From the NCBI GenBank assembly GCA_955652545.1, contig CATPCA010000145.1, positions 1 to 18,944 of the forward strand: DNA of 18,944 bases, written 5' to 3'. Positions 8,500 to 15,848 of the stretch are shown piece by piece (positions within the stretch are counted from its first letter, which is position 1; each line of letters opens with the position of its first letter). The notes beneath the pieces are model-generated. The model saw nothing but the letters and a program-made list of their open reading frames with translations. It was not told where the DNA came from and did no database searches. Both the position numbers and the translations under genes were made by a program. Source of the stretch: Candidatus Dormiibacterota bacterium (GTDB taxonomy: Bacteria > Chloroflexota > Dormibacteria > UBA8260).

Positions 8500-9153
8500 C
8501 TAGGCTGCCGGCGGCGTGGCAGCGCTGTCAGGCGCCCGGTACTCGGGCGGGAGCATCTGCGAGATCGCCTCCATGATCGCCGCGGCGGCGGCATGGTTGT
8601 CGGCGCGCGATCCCTGCCCTGCGGCAGGCAGCGTCACCGGGACGCCGTACCTGACGTGGACAGGGCCGCGGTGGATGCGGTTGGTGCCGCGGGGCAGCAC
8701 CTTCTCCGTGCCCCACACCGCGGCCGGGATCACCGGCACCCCGCCGTGCCTGGCGATGAACCCGACCCCGGGCTGGGCTTCGCGGAGGCGCCCGTCGGGG
8801 GACCGTGAGCCCTCGGGGTAGACCAGCACCACGTGACCACCGCGGAGCAGCTCCAGGGTGTTGCGCAGCGCGATGCGGTCAGCGCTGCCGCGCACCACCG
8901 GGTAGGCGTTGAAGGCACGAAACAACCAGCGCCAGCGCCGCCGCGCAAAGTGCTCGCTCTTGGCCATGTAGTGGACGTCGAGGCGGGGGATCAGCGCGCC
9001 GGTCAATGGTGGATCGGCAGCGCTGATGTGGTTGCCGACCACCAGCGCGCCGCCGGTGCGAGGCACGTTGTCCAATCCCTCGACGTGGAGTCGCCGTCCC
9101 AGGATGGTGGCGGCGAGGAGTCGCATGATCATGCGCAGCAGCGCGTACCTCAC
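8500..9153 (-). CDS. plsC: 1-acyl-sn-glycerol-3-phosphate acyltransferase (PlsC family)
   Basis: PlsC-type enzymes add the second acyl chain to lysophosphatidic acid to make phosphatidic acid at the inner face of the membrane. The 217-residue product has the catalytic NHxxxxD motif (N41-H42...D47 in GNHISAADPP), YPVVRGS near 84-90, and YPEGSRS at about 112-118, then GVPVIPAAVWG. A hydrophobic N-terminal segment (about residues 4-18) could anchor it to the membrane. The GTG at 9153 overlaps the cmk stop as GTGA; an earlier in-frame start would lie inside cmk. The C-terminal 20 residues are Ala/Pro-rich and not conserved. cmk followed by plsC is a known order in Firmicutes. The exact acyl acceptor cannot be read from the sequence. 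Confidence 0.9.
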   Translation of the reverse strand: MRYALLRMIMRLLAATILGRRLHVEGLDNVPRTGGALVVGNHISAADPPLTGALIPRLDVHYMAKSEHFARRRWRWLFRAFNAYPVVRGSADRIALRNTLELLRGGHVVLVYPEGSRSPDGRLREAQPGVGFIARHGGVPVIPAAVWGTEKVLPRGTNRIHRGPVHVRYGVPVTLPAAGQGSRADNHAAAAAIMEAISQMLPPEYRAPDSAATPPAA

Positions 9154-9845
9154 CGAGGAAGCCCCGGCTGCAGCCCGGCCGCGGCGCACACCGTGAGCGC
9201 ATACGCGATCATCTCGTCCCTGCCCATCGTCGACGTGTCGATGACGTGGGCGTCGTCGGCACGGCGCAGCGGCGAGGCGGTGCGCTGCGAATCGCTGCGG
9301 TCCCTCTCCTCGACCTCGGCCCGGATGGTGCTCCCGTCGGCGTCAGCCCCGCGCGCCAGCAGTTGGGCCGTGCGCCGCTGCTCGCGCACCGCCTGCGGTG
9401 CGTCGAGGTAGAACTTCACCGCAGCCTGCGGGAACACGACGGTTCCACAGTCGCGTCCCACCGCCACCGCACCGTCGCGTGCGGGGCGGCGCTGGAGCGC
9501 GAGAACGGCAGCGCGGACCTCGGGTTCGCCGGCGATCGCCGCGAGCAGGGCTGCCCCGCGCGGATCATGCAGCTGTGCGCCGGCGGCGACCCCGTCCACG
9601 AGGACTGTGGCACCGTCAGAGCCGGGGTCGGTGTCGATGACGAGCGAGGTCGTGCGGGCGAGCGTGCCCAACGCCGCCGGGTCGCTTCCGTCGAGCCCAG
9701 CCCGCACCGCAGCCACCATGAGCCCGCGGTAGAAGAGGCCGGTGTCGATGAGCGGCAGGGCGAGCTGGGCGGCCAGCGCACGTCCGAGCGTCGACTTGCC
9801 GCTGCCGGCGGGACCATCGACGGTGACGATGAGCACGCTGTTCAC
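9150..9845 (-). CDS. cmk: Cytidylate (CMP/dCMP) kinase
   Basis: Cmk phosphorylates CMP and dCMP to the diphosphates, recycling pyrimidine nucleotides. The 231-residue product opens with a P-loop GPAGSGKST at about 11-19, followed by LPLIDTGLFYRG, the substrate-side helix, where the common DTGAMYR has Leu-Phe in place of Ala-Met. GRDCGTVVFP corresponds to the usual GRDIGTVVFP, and the lid region contains RDRSDSQRTASPLRRADDA with Arg and Asp residues expected for phosphate binding. Length fits the family. The GTG at 9845 overlaps the stop of the upstream pseudouridine synthase as GTGA. Its place after scpA-scpB-rluB matches a widely conserved gene order, which supports the call. Confidence 0.95.
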   Translation of the reverse strand: MNSVLIVTVDGPAGSGKSTLGRALAAQLALPLIDTGLFYRGLMVAAVRAGLDGSDPAALGTLARTTSLVIDTDPGSDGATVLVDGVAAGAQLHDPRGAALLAAIAGEPEVRAAVLALQRRPARDGAVAVGRDCGTVVFPQAAVKFYLDAPQAVREQRRTAQLLARGADADGSTIRAEVEERDRSDSQRTASPLRRADDAHVIDTSTMGRDEMIAYALTVCAAAGLQPGLPR

Positions 9846-10573
9846 GCGCCCGCCGCTCGGCGTAACGCAGCGACCTCCTCGTCGTCGAGAGCGCGGCTCC
9901 GTCCCTCTTCGAGGTCGCCGAGTGTGATCGGACCCACCGCGATACGGCAGAGGTCGACGACGCCGTTGCCGACCGCGGTGAAGAGCCGCCGCACCACGCG
10001 CTTGCGCCCTTCTCCCATCACCACGTCGACGACGGTGCTGCCCGGCACGCCGCGCACGTCCAGCGCCGCCGCCGGGCCATCGTCGAGCGCGACACCGGCG
10101 ATCATGGTGCGCACCTGCTCGTCGGTCAGCGCGGCTGCGGGTGTGACCCGATACACCTTGTGGAGGCCGTGCCGCGGATGCGCCACGCGGTGGGCCAGAT
10201 CGCCGTCGCTGGTGAGCAGCAGCAGGCCGCGGCTGTCGGCGTCGAGCCGCCCCACCGGGACCAGGCCGGCGATGTGAGGCACGAGGTCGCGAACCGTCTT
10301 CCTTCGTTGCGGGTCGTGCAGGGTCGTGATCACGCCGACCGGTTTGTTCAGCGCCAGCGTCACCGGTTGCGGGCGCGCTGGCGGGATGCGGCGGCCGTCG
10401 ACGGTGACCGCGTCGGCGTCCACGTCGACCCGTGCGCCCACGCCCGCCCGTTCGCCGTTGACGAGCACCCGTCCGCTGGCGATCAACTCGTCGGCGGCGC
10501 GGCGCGAGGCCACCCCGCGACGGGCGAGGAACCTGTTGAGTCTCTCGCCGCCCTGGGTGGCGGCGCCGGTCAC
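9842..10573 (-). CDS. rluB: 23S rRNA pseudouridine synthase, RluB/RsuA family
   Basis: These enzymes isomerise a specific uridine to pseudouridine in rRNA; RluB acts at position 2605 of 23S rRNA (E. coli numbering). The 243-residue product has an N-terminal S4 RNA-binding domain at about 10-58 (ERLNRFLARRGVASRRAADE), then the catalytic domain with ALNKPVGVITT, VGRLDADSRGLLLLT (catalytic D111) and LHKVYRV. The VVRRLFTAVG segment near the end is typical of RluB-like members. RsuA and RluE are the close alternatives; the scpB-rluB-cmk order favours RluB. The GTG at 10573 forms a GTGA overlap with the scpB stop and fits the expected N-terminal length. Confidence 0.92.
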   Translation of the reverse strand: MTGAATQGGERLNRFLARRGVASRRAADELIASGRVLVNGERAGVGARVDVDADAVTVDGRRIPPARPQPVTLALNKPVGVITTLHDPQRRKTVRDLVPHIAGLVPVGRLDADSRGLLLLTSDGDLAHRVAHPRHGLHKVYRVTPAAALTDEQVRTMIAGVALDDGPAAALDVRGVPGSTVVDVVMGEGRKRVVRRLFTAVGNGVVDLCRIAVGPITLGDLEEGRSRALDDEEVAALRRAAGA

Positions 10574-11235
10574 GGTGCCGCGCCGGCGTCGGGCGTGGCG
10601 CCGACCGCGAACCGGGCGATCTCGGGCTCCTCCCCCAGCGGAGGAAGGTCGTCGATGCGCTCCAGCCCGACAATCTGCAGGAAGCGCAGGGTGGTGCCGA
10701 ACAGCCGGGGCCGCCCCGGCGTCTCCTGGCGGTCGACCTCGACGATCAGGCCGCGACGTTCGAGGTTGTCGAGAACCGCCTCGCAGTTGACCCCCCGGAT
10801 CGCCTCGATGCCGGCGCGGGTCAGCGGCTGGCGGTAGGCGACGATGGCCAGCGTCTCCAGCGCCGCCCGGCTCAGCCGGGTGGGCTTCTCCGGCTGCAGG
10901 GCGCGCTGCACCGCCCACGCGGTCTCGGGCCGGGTGACCAGCTGGAGCTGGTTGTCGTGTCGCTGCAGCATCAGGCCGCGTCCGCGCAGCTGATCGGCGA
11001 GAGCCTCCGCGGCGGTGGCCACGGCGGCCGGCGTTCGCCCGACGATGGCTGCGACCTCGGCGAGGGTCACGGCCCGGTTCAGCGAGAAGCAGACGGCCTC
11101 GACCGCCACGGCGAGATCCTCCGGTTCCGCGCCGGCGACGCCCTCGGGAACGACGGCGCGGCCGAAGACGTCCAGCGCCAGCTCGAAGGTCTCGTCGTCC
11201 TCCGCCAGACCGGGCACGATGTCATCCACCCGCAC
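10570..11235 (-). CDS. scpB: Segregation and condensation protein ScpB
   Basis: ScpB is a winged-helix kite protein that binds ScpA in the SMC-ScpAB condensin complex and helps segregate the chromosome. The family block is LSRAALETLAIVAYRQPLTR, followed by IEAIRGVN, ETPGRPRLFGTT, and DDLPPL near the C terminus. The product is 221 residues from this start, with a roughly 45-residue acidic lead before the first winged helix (DLAVAVEAVCFSLNR). The start is uncertain: GTG at 11235 or 11229, overlapping the scpA stop by 14 or 8 bases. An ATG exactly overlapping the scpA stop is in another frame. No smc gene is in the window. The C-terminal stop overlaps the rluB start. Confidence 0.93.
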   Translation of the reverse strand: MRVDDIVPGLAEDDETFELALDVFGRAVVPEGVAGAEPEDLAVAVEAVCFSLNRAVTLAEVAAIVGRTPAAVATAAEALADQLRGRGLMLQRHDNQLQLVTRPETAWAVQRALQPEKPTRLSRAALETLAIVAYRQPLTRAGIEAIRGVNCEAVLDNLERRGLIVEVDRQETPGRPRLFGTTLRFLQIVGLERIDDLPPLGEEPEIARFAVGATPDAGAAP

Positions 11236-11986
11236 GCACCGTGATCGGGCCAAAGGGCGCGTCCTGGTCGACCACGGCCTCACCGAGGCGGAGCAGCTCG
11301 AGCAGGGCGAGGAAGCACGCCACCGCCTCCAGACGCGTGGTCACCGCCGCGAACAGCTCGTCGAAGGCGAGCCGGCCCGCGCGCAGGCGGTCACGAATCT
11401 CCGCCATCTTCTCGGCCACCGAGAAGATGACCGCGCCCACCGGCAGCGGTTCAGCCTCGCTGAGCCGGAGCAGCACCTCGCGGAAGGCAGCGGCGAGGCG
11501 CTCTGGGGGGATGCGCAGGCGCTCGACGGGGATGACCTCCGGGGCCACCAGGCCGAGGAAGCTCAGCGTTCCCTCCTCGGCGGCCTCGCCGAGCAGCGCC
11601 TCGGCGGCCGCCTTGAAGAGGCGATACTCGGTCAGGCGCCGTCCGGCATCGTCCGCGGTGTCGGCGTCGTCGGGGTCGTCGGTGCCGGACTGCGCGGGGT
11701 TGAGCCTCGCTGCCTTGAGCGCCACCAACCGCGCCGCCAGGGAGAGGAAGTCGGCCACCTCGCGGAGGTCGACCTGGTCGCCGCCGGCCTCGATCCGCTC
11801 TCGGTACTGGCCGGTGATCTCGGCGACGGCGACGCCGTCGAGGTCGACCTCACCGCGCTGAGCCCGGACGACGAGCTGCTCGAGTGTGCCGCTGAACCCG
11901 GCGACCTCGACGTGGAAGCGCTCAGTCGTGTCGGTCCCAGGCGACGCCGAGCCGCTGGCAGGGCTGGTCACGGGGTTGTCGGCCAT
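11222..11986 (-). CDS. scpA: Segregation and condensation protein ScpA (kleisin)
   Basis: ScpA is the bacterial kleisin that bridges SMC heads and binds ScpB. The 254-residue product shows the N-terminal SMC-neck-binding region FSGTLEQLVV near 31-40, the GVAVAEITGQYRER and VADFLSLAARLVALKA helices, and the C-terminal winged helix that ends in RLGEAVVDQDAPFGPI. A short acidic insert (DDPDDADTADDAG) sits near residue 105, and the first 20 residues are Ser/Pro/Thr-rich. The ATG at 11986 is the only one directly before the family N terminus; it follows a 52-base gap after recN, unlike most junctions here. A weak GGCGAG precedes it. The downstream end overlaps scpB. Confidence 0.92.
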   Translation of the reverse strand: MADNPVTSPASGSASPGTDTTERFHVEVAGFSGTLEQLVVRAQRGEVDLDGVAVAEITGQYRERIEAGGDQVDLREVADFLSLAARLVALKAARLNPAQSGTDDPDDADTADDAGRRLTEYRLFKAAAEALLGEAAEEGTLSFLGLVAPEVIPVERLRIPPERLAAAFREVLLRLSEAEPLPVGAVIFSVAEKMAEIRDRLRAGRLAFDELFAAVTTRLEAVACFLALLELLRLGEAVVDQDAPFGPITVRAGG

Positions 11987-11995
11987 CTCGCCAGC

Positions 11996-12026
11996 ATGGT
12001 AGGGATCTGCGCCGCGCCGTCCACAA
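11996..12026 (-). promoter_or_regulatory. Weak candidate promoter for scpA
   Basis: In the 52-base gap between recN and scpA the minus strand has TACCAT (11996-12001), nine bases before the scpA ATG, and TTGTGG (12021-12026) nineteen bases further upstream. The -10 fits TANNNT, but the -35 matches TTGACA poorly and the spacer is long. If used, the transcript would have a leader of only about three bases. The gap is the main reason to consider a promoter here. Confidence 0.28.
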
Positions 12027-12038
12027 CCCCCGCATTCA

Positions 12039-13793
12039 TCAGCCGGCCGGCGCGCGTCGCCGGCGCGTCGCTGCCGGTGCTGTTCCGGCGGCGATGGTCT
12101 CGACCGCCTCACCGCGTAGCTCCACCGCTCGCGCCAGCGCCGCGTCGGTGACCCGGCCGGACATGAGCCGCGCGATCTCGGCGAGCCGGTCCTCGCCCTC
12201 AAGCGAATCCAACCCCGCCACGGTGCCCGTCGCGGTGTCGCGCTTGCGAACAAGGAGGTGCCCTGTGGCCCGGGAGGCGATCTCGGCACGGTGGGTGACC
12301 GCGACCACCTGGCGATGGGAGCCGGTGGCAGCGAGGAGGTCGCCGACCCGCGCGGCGGTTTCGCCGCCGATCCCGGTGTCCACCTCGTCGAGCACCAGCA
12401 GCGGGGAGCCGGCCTCGGTGACGCATGCCGCCAGCGCCAGCACCAACCGCGACAGCTCGCCGCCCGACGGACCTTGGTCGAGCGGTGCCAGGGCCGCGCC
12501 CCGGTTGGTGGCGAGACGGAACTCCACCTCGTCGATCCCGGCCGGCCCGCAGTGCACCACGGCGCCACCGGCGTCGACGCCGTCCACGTCGGCGCGACGC
12601 TCGAGAACAACGCGCAGCCTGGCGTGCGGCAATTCGAGGAGCTGGAGCGCGGCCTCGACGTCGCTCTCCAGGCGGCGTGCGGCCAGGCGTCGGCGCTCGG
12701 ACAGCCGCAGCGCGAGCTCGCCGGCACGCGTGAGTGCGGCTGCCACCACGGCCTCCGCCGCAGCCAGGCGGCGGCCGCCGTCCTCACCGGCGCCGAGCAA
12801 CTCCCGCGCCGCCGCGAGAGCATCGAGGGCCTGTTCGATGGAGCCGTGGCGGCGACGAACGTGGGCCAGCACGTCGAGCCGCTCCTCGACCAGCGCCAGA
12901 CGGCCTTCGTCGAGATGGACCGAGTCGCCATGGCGACGCGCGGCTGCGCCAAGCTCGCGGAGCGCTTCGAGCAGGCGATTCGCCTCCGCGCTGAGTGCGT
13001 CGAGGTCGGCGTCGACCCCCTCGAGGGCGGCCGAAGCGTTCACCGCCAGCGCCAGCCGGTCGGCTGCACCCGGATGCTCGTCATCACCGCAGGCGGCGCA
13101 GCGCAGGTCGTCGGACGCCGTGGCCAGGGCGGCCGCGTTGCGCAAGCGCAGCCGTTCGGTGGCGAGCTGATCGTCCTCTCCCACGACGAGCCCGAGGTGG
13201 CCGAGGTCGGTGACCAGCTGGGCCGCCGCGTCCAGCTCGGCCGCACCCGCCGCCTGGCGCCGGCGCAACTCGGCGAGGGCCACGATGGCGGCGCGCCACT
13301 CGGTGACAGCCTGTCGCACCTCGTCGCGGAGATCGCCATTGGCGGCCGCGATGTCGAGGATGTCGCGCTGCCGACCACGCTGGAGGAGGCGGTGGCTGGC
13401 TCCCTGGAGGGTGACCTCGGCCAGGCCCTCCCCCACCTCGCGCAGCACCGCCTGCGAGACGAGCGCGCCGTTGATGCGGCAGGAACCACGCCCGGTACGG
13501 CTGATGTCGCGGGTGAGGGTGGTGAGCTCGTCGGCGGGGATGCCGATGGCGCGCAGCCGCTCTCGCACCGTCGGCGGGATATCGTCGAAGACGGCGCTGA
13601 CCCTGGCGACGTCGCTGCCCACGCGCACGGGGTCGCCGTCCACCCGCTCCCCGAGCGCCAGGCGCAGGGCGCTGATGCACACGGACTTGCCCGAACCTGT
13701 CTCGCCGGTGAGGGCTGTGAAACCGGGGGCCAGTGGCGCCAGCGCGTCGGCGAACACGGCGAGGTCGTGGACGCGGATTTCGACGAGGCTCAC
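12039..13793 (-). CDS. recN: DNA repair protein RecN (SMC-like ATPase)
   Basis: RecN is an SMC-like ATPase that acts early in double-strand break repair, holding DNA ends and supporting RecA. The 584-residue product has Walker A GETGSGKS at 30-37, long Ala/Leu/Arg/Glu-rich segments typical of a coiled coil at about 155-215 and 250-375, the ABC signature SGGELSRL at about 443-450, and Walker B LLVLDEVDTGIGG at about 465-477. The usual IHGQH in the Q-loop region reads TLQGASH here (Q130 still present). One C-x2-C pair (C232, C235) lies between the coiled-coil segments; a single pair is not enough for a zinc site. The last 15 residues are basic (ATRRRRAPAG). The GTG at 13793 overlaps the nadK stop. 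nadK followed by recN is a common order. Confidence 0.95.
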   Translation of the reverse strand: MSLVEIRVHDLAVFADALAPLAPGFTALTGETGSGKSVCISALRLALGERVDGDPVRVGSDVARVSAVFDDIPPTVRERLRAIGIPADELTTLTRDISRTGRGSCRINGALVSQAVLREVGEGLAEVTLQGASHRLLQRGRQRDILDIAAANGDLRDEVRQAVTEWRAAIVALAELRRRQAAGAAELDAAAQLVTDLGHLGLVVGEDDQLATERLRLRNAAALATASDDLRCAACGDDEHPGAADRLALAVNASAALEGVDADLDALSAEANRLLEALRELGAAARRHGDSVHLDEGRLALVEERLDVLAHVRRRHGSIEQALDALAAARELLGAGEDGGRRLAAAEAVVAAALTRAGELALRLSERRRLAARRLESDVEAALQLLELPHARLRVVLERRADVDGVDAGGAVVHCGPAGIDEVEFRLATNRGAALAPLDQGPSGGELSRLVLALAACVTEAGSPLLVLDEVDTGIGGETAARVGDLLAATGSHRQVVAVTHRAEIASRATGHLLVRKRDTATGTVAGLDSLEGEDRLAEIARLMSGRVTDAALARAVELRGEAVETIAAGTAPAATRRRRAPAG

Positions 13794-14695
13794 CGGCGCG
13801 CCTCGATGATGGCGGGGCCCTCCTGAGCGTCGTCGGCCGGCCGGACCAGGTTGGGACGCTCCAGGTCCTTGAGCGGCAGACCGAATCGCACCTTGTCGCG
13901 CAACCTGGCCAGGAACGACGGCGAGTCGTCGAAGCGGACGAAGGCCAGCTCCGGTCCGGGACGCACGATCATCTCGGCGCCGTCGCGCAGGCGGGTCTCG
14001 GCAATGCCGTCGGCGGCGACGTTGACCCGTCCGCGCTCGACCGTGATTCGCAGCGTGACCATCTCGGGGAGCACGATGGCGCGACTGATGACCGCATGCG
14101 GCGCCAGCGGCACCACCACGATGGCGCGCACCCGTGGGTCGATCGGGGGGCCGCCGGCGCTCATGGCGTAGGCGGTGGACCCGGTCGCGGTTGCGATGAC
14201 CATGCCGTCGGCGTCGAACTCACCGAGTAGCTCGCCGTCCTGCTCCACCCGAATGCGGGCGACGGACACGCCGCCGGACTTGACGGCAACCTCGTTGAGC
14301 GCCAGCGTCTGCCACGGCGGCGTGGCGTCGTCGCCCGGGACGACCGCCTCGAGCATCGAGCGCCTCTGGGTGTGGTACCGGCCGGCCGCGTACGCCTCGA
14401 GCGCGGCCGGCAGGTCGGCGACCTCGACATCGGTGAGGAAGCCGAGGCGGCCGCGGTTGACGCCCATGACCGCGATGCCGTACGGCGCCACCAGGCGCGC
14501 GCCATAGAGGAATGTCCCGTCGCCTCCGATTGTGACCAGGAGGTCGGTATCGGCGGCATGCTCGGCAACCGTCCTCTCCGGCTCGCGGACCTCCACCCAG
14601 CTGTCGTAACCGAGTTCACGGGCGCGCGCCACTCCCGGCTCGACGGCGTGCTGCTCGCCGGGGTGGAGCAGGAAGCCGATCTGCCGCTTGGTCAT
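13790..14695 (-). CDS. nadK: NAD kinase
   Basis: NadK phosphorylates NAD+ to NADP+, the only route to NADP. The 301-residue product has GGDGTFLYGARL at 57-68 with the catalytic Asp in GGDGT, VNRGRLGFLTDV near 79-90, NEVAV at 134-138, and DADGMVIATATGSTAY near 161-176 followed by SAGGP. All are standard for the bacterial enzyme. A possible upstream in-frame start would add 12 residues inside tlyA; I chose the ATG at 14695 because it forms an ATGA overlap with the tlyA stop and leads directly to KRQIGFLLHPG. The last 25 residues are not conserved. Together with nadE in the same window it would link NAD synthesis and NADP supply, although the two genes may be in different transcription units. 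Confidence 0.96.
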   Translation of the reverse strand: MTKRQIGFLLHPGEQHAVEPGVARARELGYDSWVEVREPERTVAEHAADTDLLVTIGGDGTFLYGARLVAPYGIAVMGVNRGRLGFLTDVEVADLPAALEAYAAGRYHTQRRSMLEAVVPGDDATPPWQTLALNEVAVKSGGVSVARIRVEQDGELLGEFDADGMVIATATGSTAYAMSAGGPPIDPRVRAIVVVPLAPHAVISRAIVLPEMVTLRITVERGRVNVAADGIAETRLRDGAEMIVRPGPELAFVRFDDSPSFLARLRDKVRFGLPLKDLERPNLVRPADDAQEGPAIIEARR

Positions 14696-15447
14696 CCGCG
14701 GGGCTCCGCCAGGCGCAGGTGGACCAGCCACTCCTGGTTGCCCTTGGCGCCGCGCACGCCGGCGGCGAGCGGCTCGTCGACCACCGTGCCGACCCCGAGA
14801 TGATCCGCCCAGGCGGCGAGCTCGACCAGCGCGGTTGCCGTCGCCGCCGGGTCGCGCACCACCCCGCCGCGGCCCACCGCCTCGCGGGCCAGCTCGAACT
14901 GCGGTTTGAAGAGGGCTATCACCTCGCCCCCGGGTGCGAGGCGCCCCAGCCCGGGCAGCACGGCGCGCAGGGAGATGAAGGAGAGATCGAGCGTGATCAG
15001 AGAGGGCACCGGGCCGTCCACGTGGTCGAGCGTCCGAATGTTGGTCCGGTCCAGGACCCTCACCCGCTGGTCGGTGGCGAGCCGCGGATGCAGCTGCCCA
15101 TGGCCGACGTCGACTGCGTACACCAGCGCAGCACCGCGGTACAGGAGGACGTCGGTGAACCCCCCCGTGCTCGCCCCCGCGTCCAGGCAGGTTCGACCGG
15201 CGCAGTCGATGCGCCAGCCTTCCAGCGCCGCGTCCAGCTTGAGCCCGCCCCGCCCCACCCAGGGGTGGGTGCGGTCGGTGAGCCGGATGGCCGCCTGCGC
15301 CGCCACCGCCACGCCCGCGCTTCGGGCCCTCACCCCGTCAACCTCGACCAGGCCGGCGGCAACCAGCGCCTGGGCGCGCTCGCGGCTGCCGGCCATCCCG
15401 CGTTCCACCAGCACCGTGTCGAGGCGGGCTCGCTGCAACGTGGTCAC
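14692..15447 (-). CDS. tlyA: TlyA-type rRNA 2'-O-methyltransferase (S4-FtsJ domain protein)
   Basis: TlyA methylates ribose 2'-OH groups at C1409 of 16S rRNA (helix 44) and, in the two-substrate form, C1920 of 23S rRNA; loss gives capreomycin resistance in mycobacteria. The 251-residue product has an N-terminal S4-like domain at about 6-60 (LDTVLVERGMAGSRERAQAL), then an FtsJ-type methyltransferase domain with the SAM motif CLDAGASTGGFTDVLL at about 87-102. The predicted catalytic tetrad is K70, D154, K181 and E239. The full S4 domain suggests the longer, two-substrate type, but this is inference. The GTG at 15447 follows a 32-base gap after xseB. AGGATGA upstream could serve as a ribosome binding site, or the transcript may be leaderless. 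The C-terminal stop overlaps nadK. Confidence 0.94.
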   Translation of the reverse strand: MTTLQRARLDTVLVERGMAGSRERAQALVAAGLVEVDGVRARSAGVAVAAQAAIRLTDRTHPWVGRGGLKLDAALEGWRIDCAGRTCLDAGASTGGFTDVLLYRGAALVYAVDVGHGQLHPRLATDQRVRVLDRTNIRTLDHVDGPVPSLITLDLSFISLRAVLPGLGRLAPGGEVIALFKPQFELAREAVGRGGVVRDPAATATALVELAAWADHLGVGTVVDEPLAAGVRGAKGNQEWLVHLRLAEPRG

Positions 15448-15453
15448 CGGGTC

Positions 15454-15459
15454 ATCCTA
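15454..15459 (-). promoter_or_regulatory. Candidate leaderless -10 element for tlyA
   Basis: The minus strand reads TAGGAT, then six bases, then the tlyA GTG. This is the same spacing as the element before dinG and places the expected transcription start at the first base of the GTG. The same bases include AGGA, which could instead be a ribosome binding site on a longer transcript. No clear -35 box is visible. Confidence 0.35.
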
Positions 15460-15480
15460 CACAGATCAGCGTATCTGCGC
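15459..15480 (-). other. Hairpin between xseB and tlyA
   Basis: On the minus strand, GCGCAGAT and ATCTGTGT flank a six-base loop and can form an eight-base-pair RNA stem, two of the pairs being G-U. It begins at the last base of the xseB stop codon. It has no following U-run, so it is a poor match to an intrinsic terminator; it could stabilise the 3' end of the upstream transcript or reduce read-through. The stem is short and may be chance. Confidence 0.3.
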
Positions 15481-15848
15481 TAAAAAGGAATGTCATCGGG
15501 GTCGACGGCGGCGCCGCGAGAACTGGTGGCGGGCGTAGGCTCGTCGCCGAACAGGCGCTGCTCGGCGGTTCGGCCGCGTGGCACCGGCGCCGCCGCGGGC
15601 GACTCGCTGCGTTGCGCCGGAGGCTGGAATGGCCGCTCCGCCTCGCCCGCAGCCCCGACCACCAGTTGGGTGATCTTCTGCTCGGTTCGGTCGAGCAACT
15701 CAGCGCAATGGCGGGTCAGGGCGGCACCACGCTCGTAGGCTGTGATCGCCGCCTCGAGGTCGACGTCACCGCGTTCGAGACGGGCGATGATCTCGTCCAG
15801 CTCGGTCAATGCGGCCTCATAGCTCAGCGTGGTGACGTCGTCAGCCAT
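15480..15848 (-). CDS. xseB: Exonuclease VII small subunit with SSB-like C-terminal tip
   Basis: XseB binds XseA to form exonuclease VII, which degrades single-stranded DNA from both ends. Residues about 8-65 match the small-subunit helical hairpin: SYEAALTELDEIIARLERGD, LEAAITAYERG, LLDRTEQKI. Small subunits are usually about 70-85 residues, but this one has 122. The additional tail from about residue 67 is rich in Pro, Ala, Ser, Arg and Glu and ends DPDDIPF, closely resembling the acidic tip of SSB (E. coli SSB ends DDDIPF). I infer that the tail may mimic the SSB tip. The ATG at 15848 overlaps the xseA stop by eight bases and precedes the conserved core; an in-frame ATG upstream would lie inside xseA. 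The stop is TAG at 15480-15482. Confidence 0.94.
   Translation of the reverse strand: MADDVTTLSYEAALTELDEIIARLERGDVDLEAAITAYERGAALTRHCAELLDRTEQKITQLVVGAAGEAERPFQPPAQRSESPAAAPVPRGRTAEQRLFGDEPTPATSSRGAAVDPDDIPF

Noticed and set aside
11236..11283. Longer ScpB start upstream of 11235
   Set aside because: It would overlap scpA by more than 60 bases and adds an Arg-rich stretch not typical of ScpB; the GTG at 11235 or 11229 is more likely.
11015..12151. Plus-strand open frame of about 378 codons opposite scpB and scpA
   Set aside because: Antisense to clear scpA and scpB coding sequence, with no motif or sensible start context.
12111..12958. RecN C-x2-C pair as a zinc hook
   Set aside because: There is one pair only (C232, C235) outside a Rad50-type hook position, and no second pair is nearby. 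Dimerised hooks are possible but not supported.
12258..13826. Plus-strand open frame of about 522 codons opposite recN
   Set aside because: High GC makes long antisense frames frequent. recN on the minus strand has full Walker and signature motifs, while the plus-strand translation has no recognisable domain and biased Arg/Gly/Val content.
15475..15490. T-run near the end of xseB as an intrinsic terminator
   Set aside because: The TTTTT on the minus strand precedes the hairpin and codes for the final Phe and the first base of the stop, so it is on the wrong side to be a terminator.
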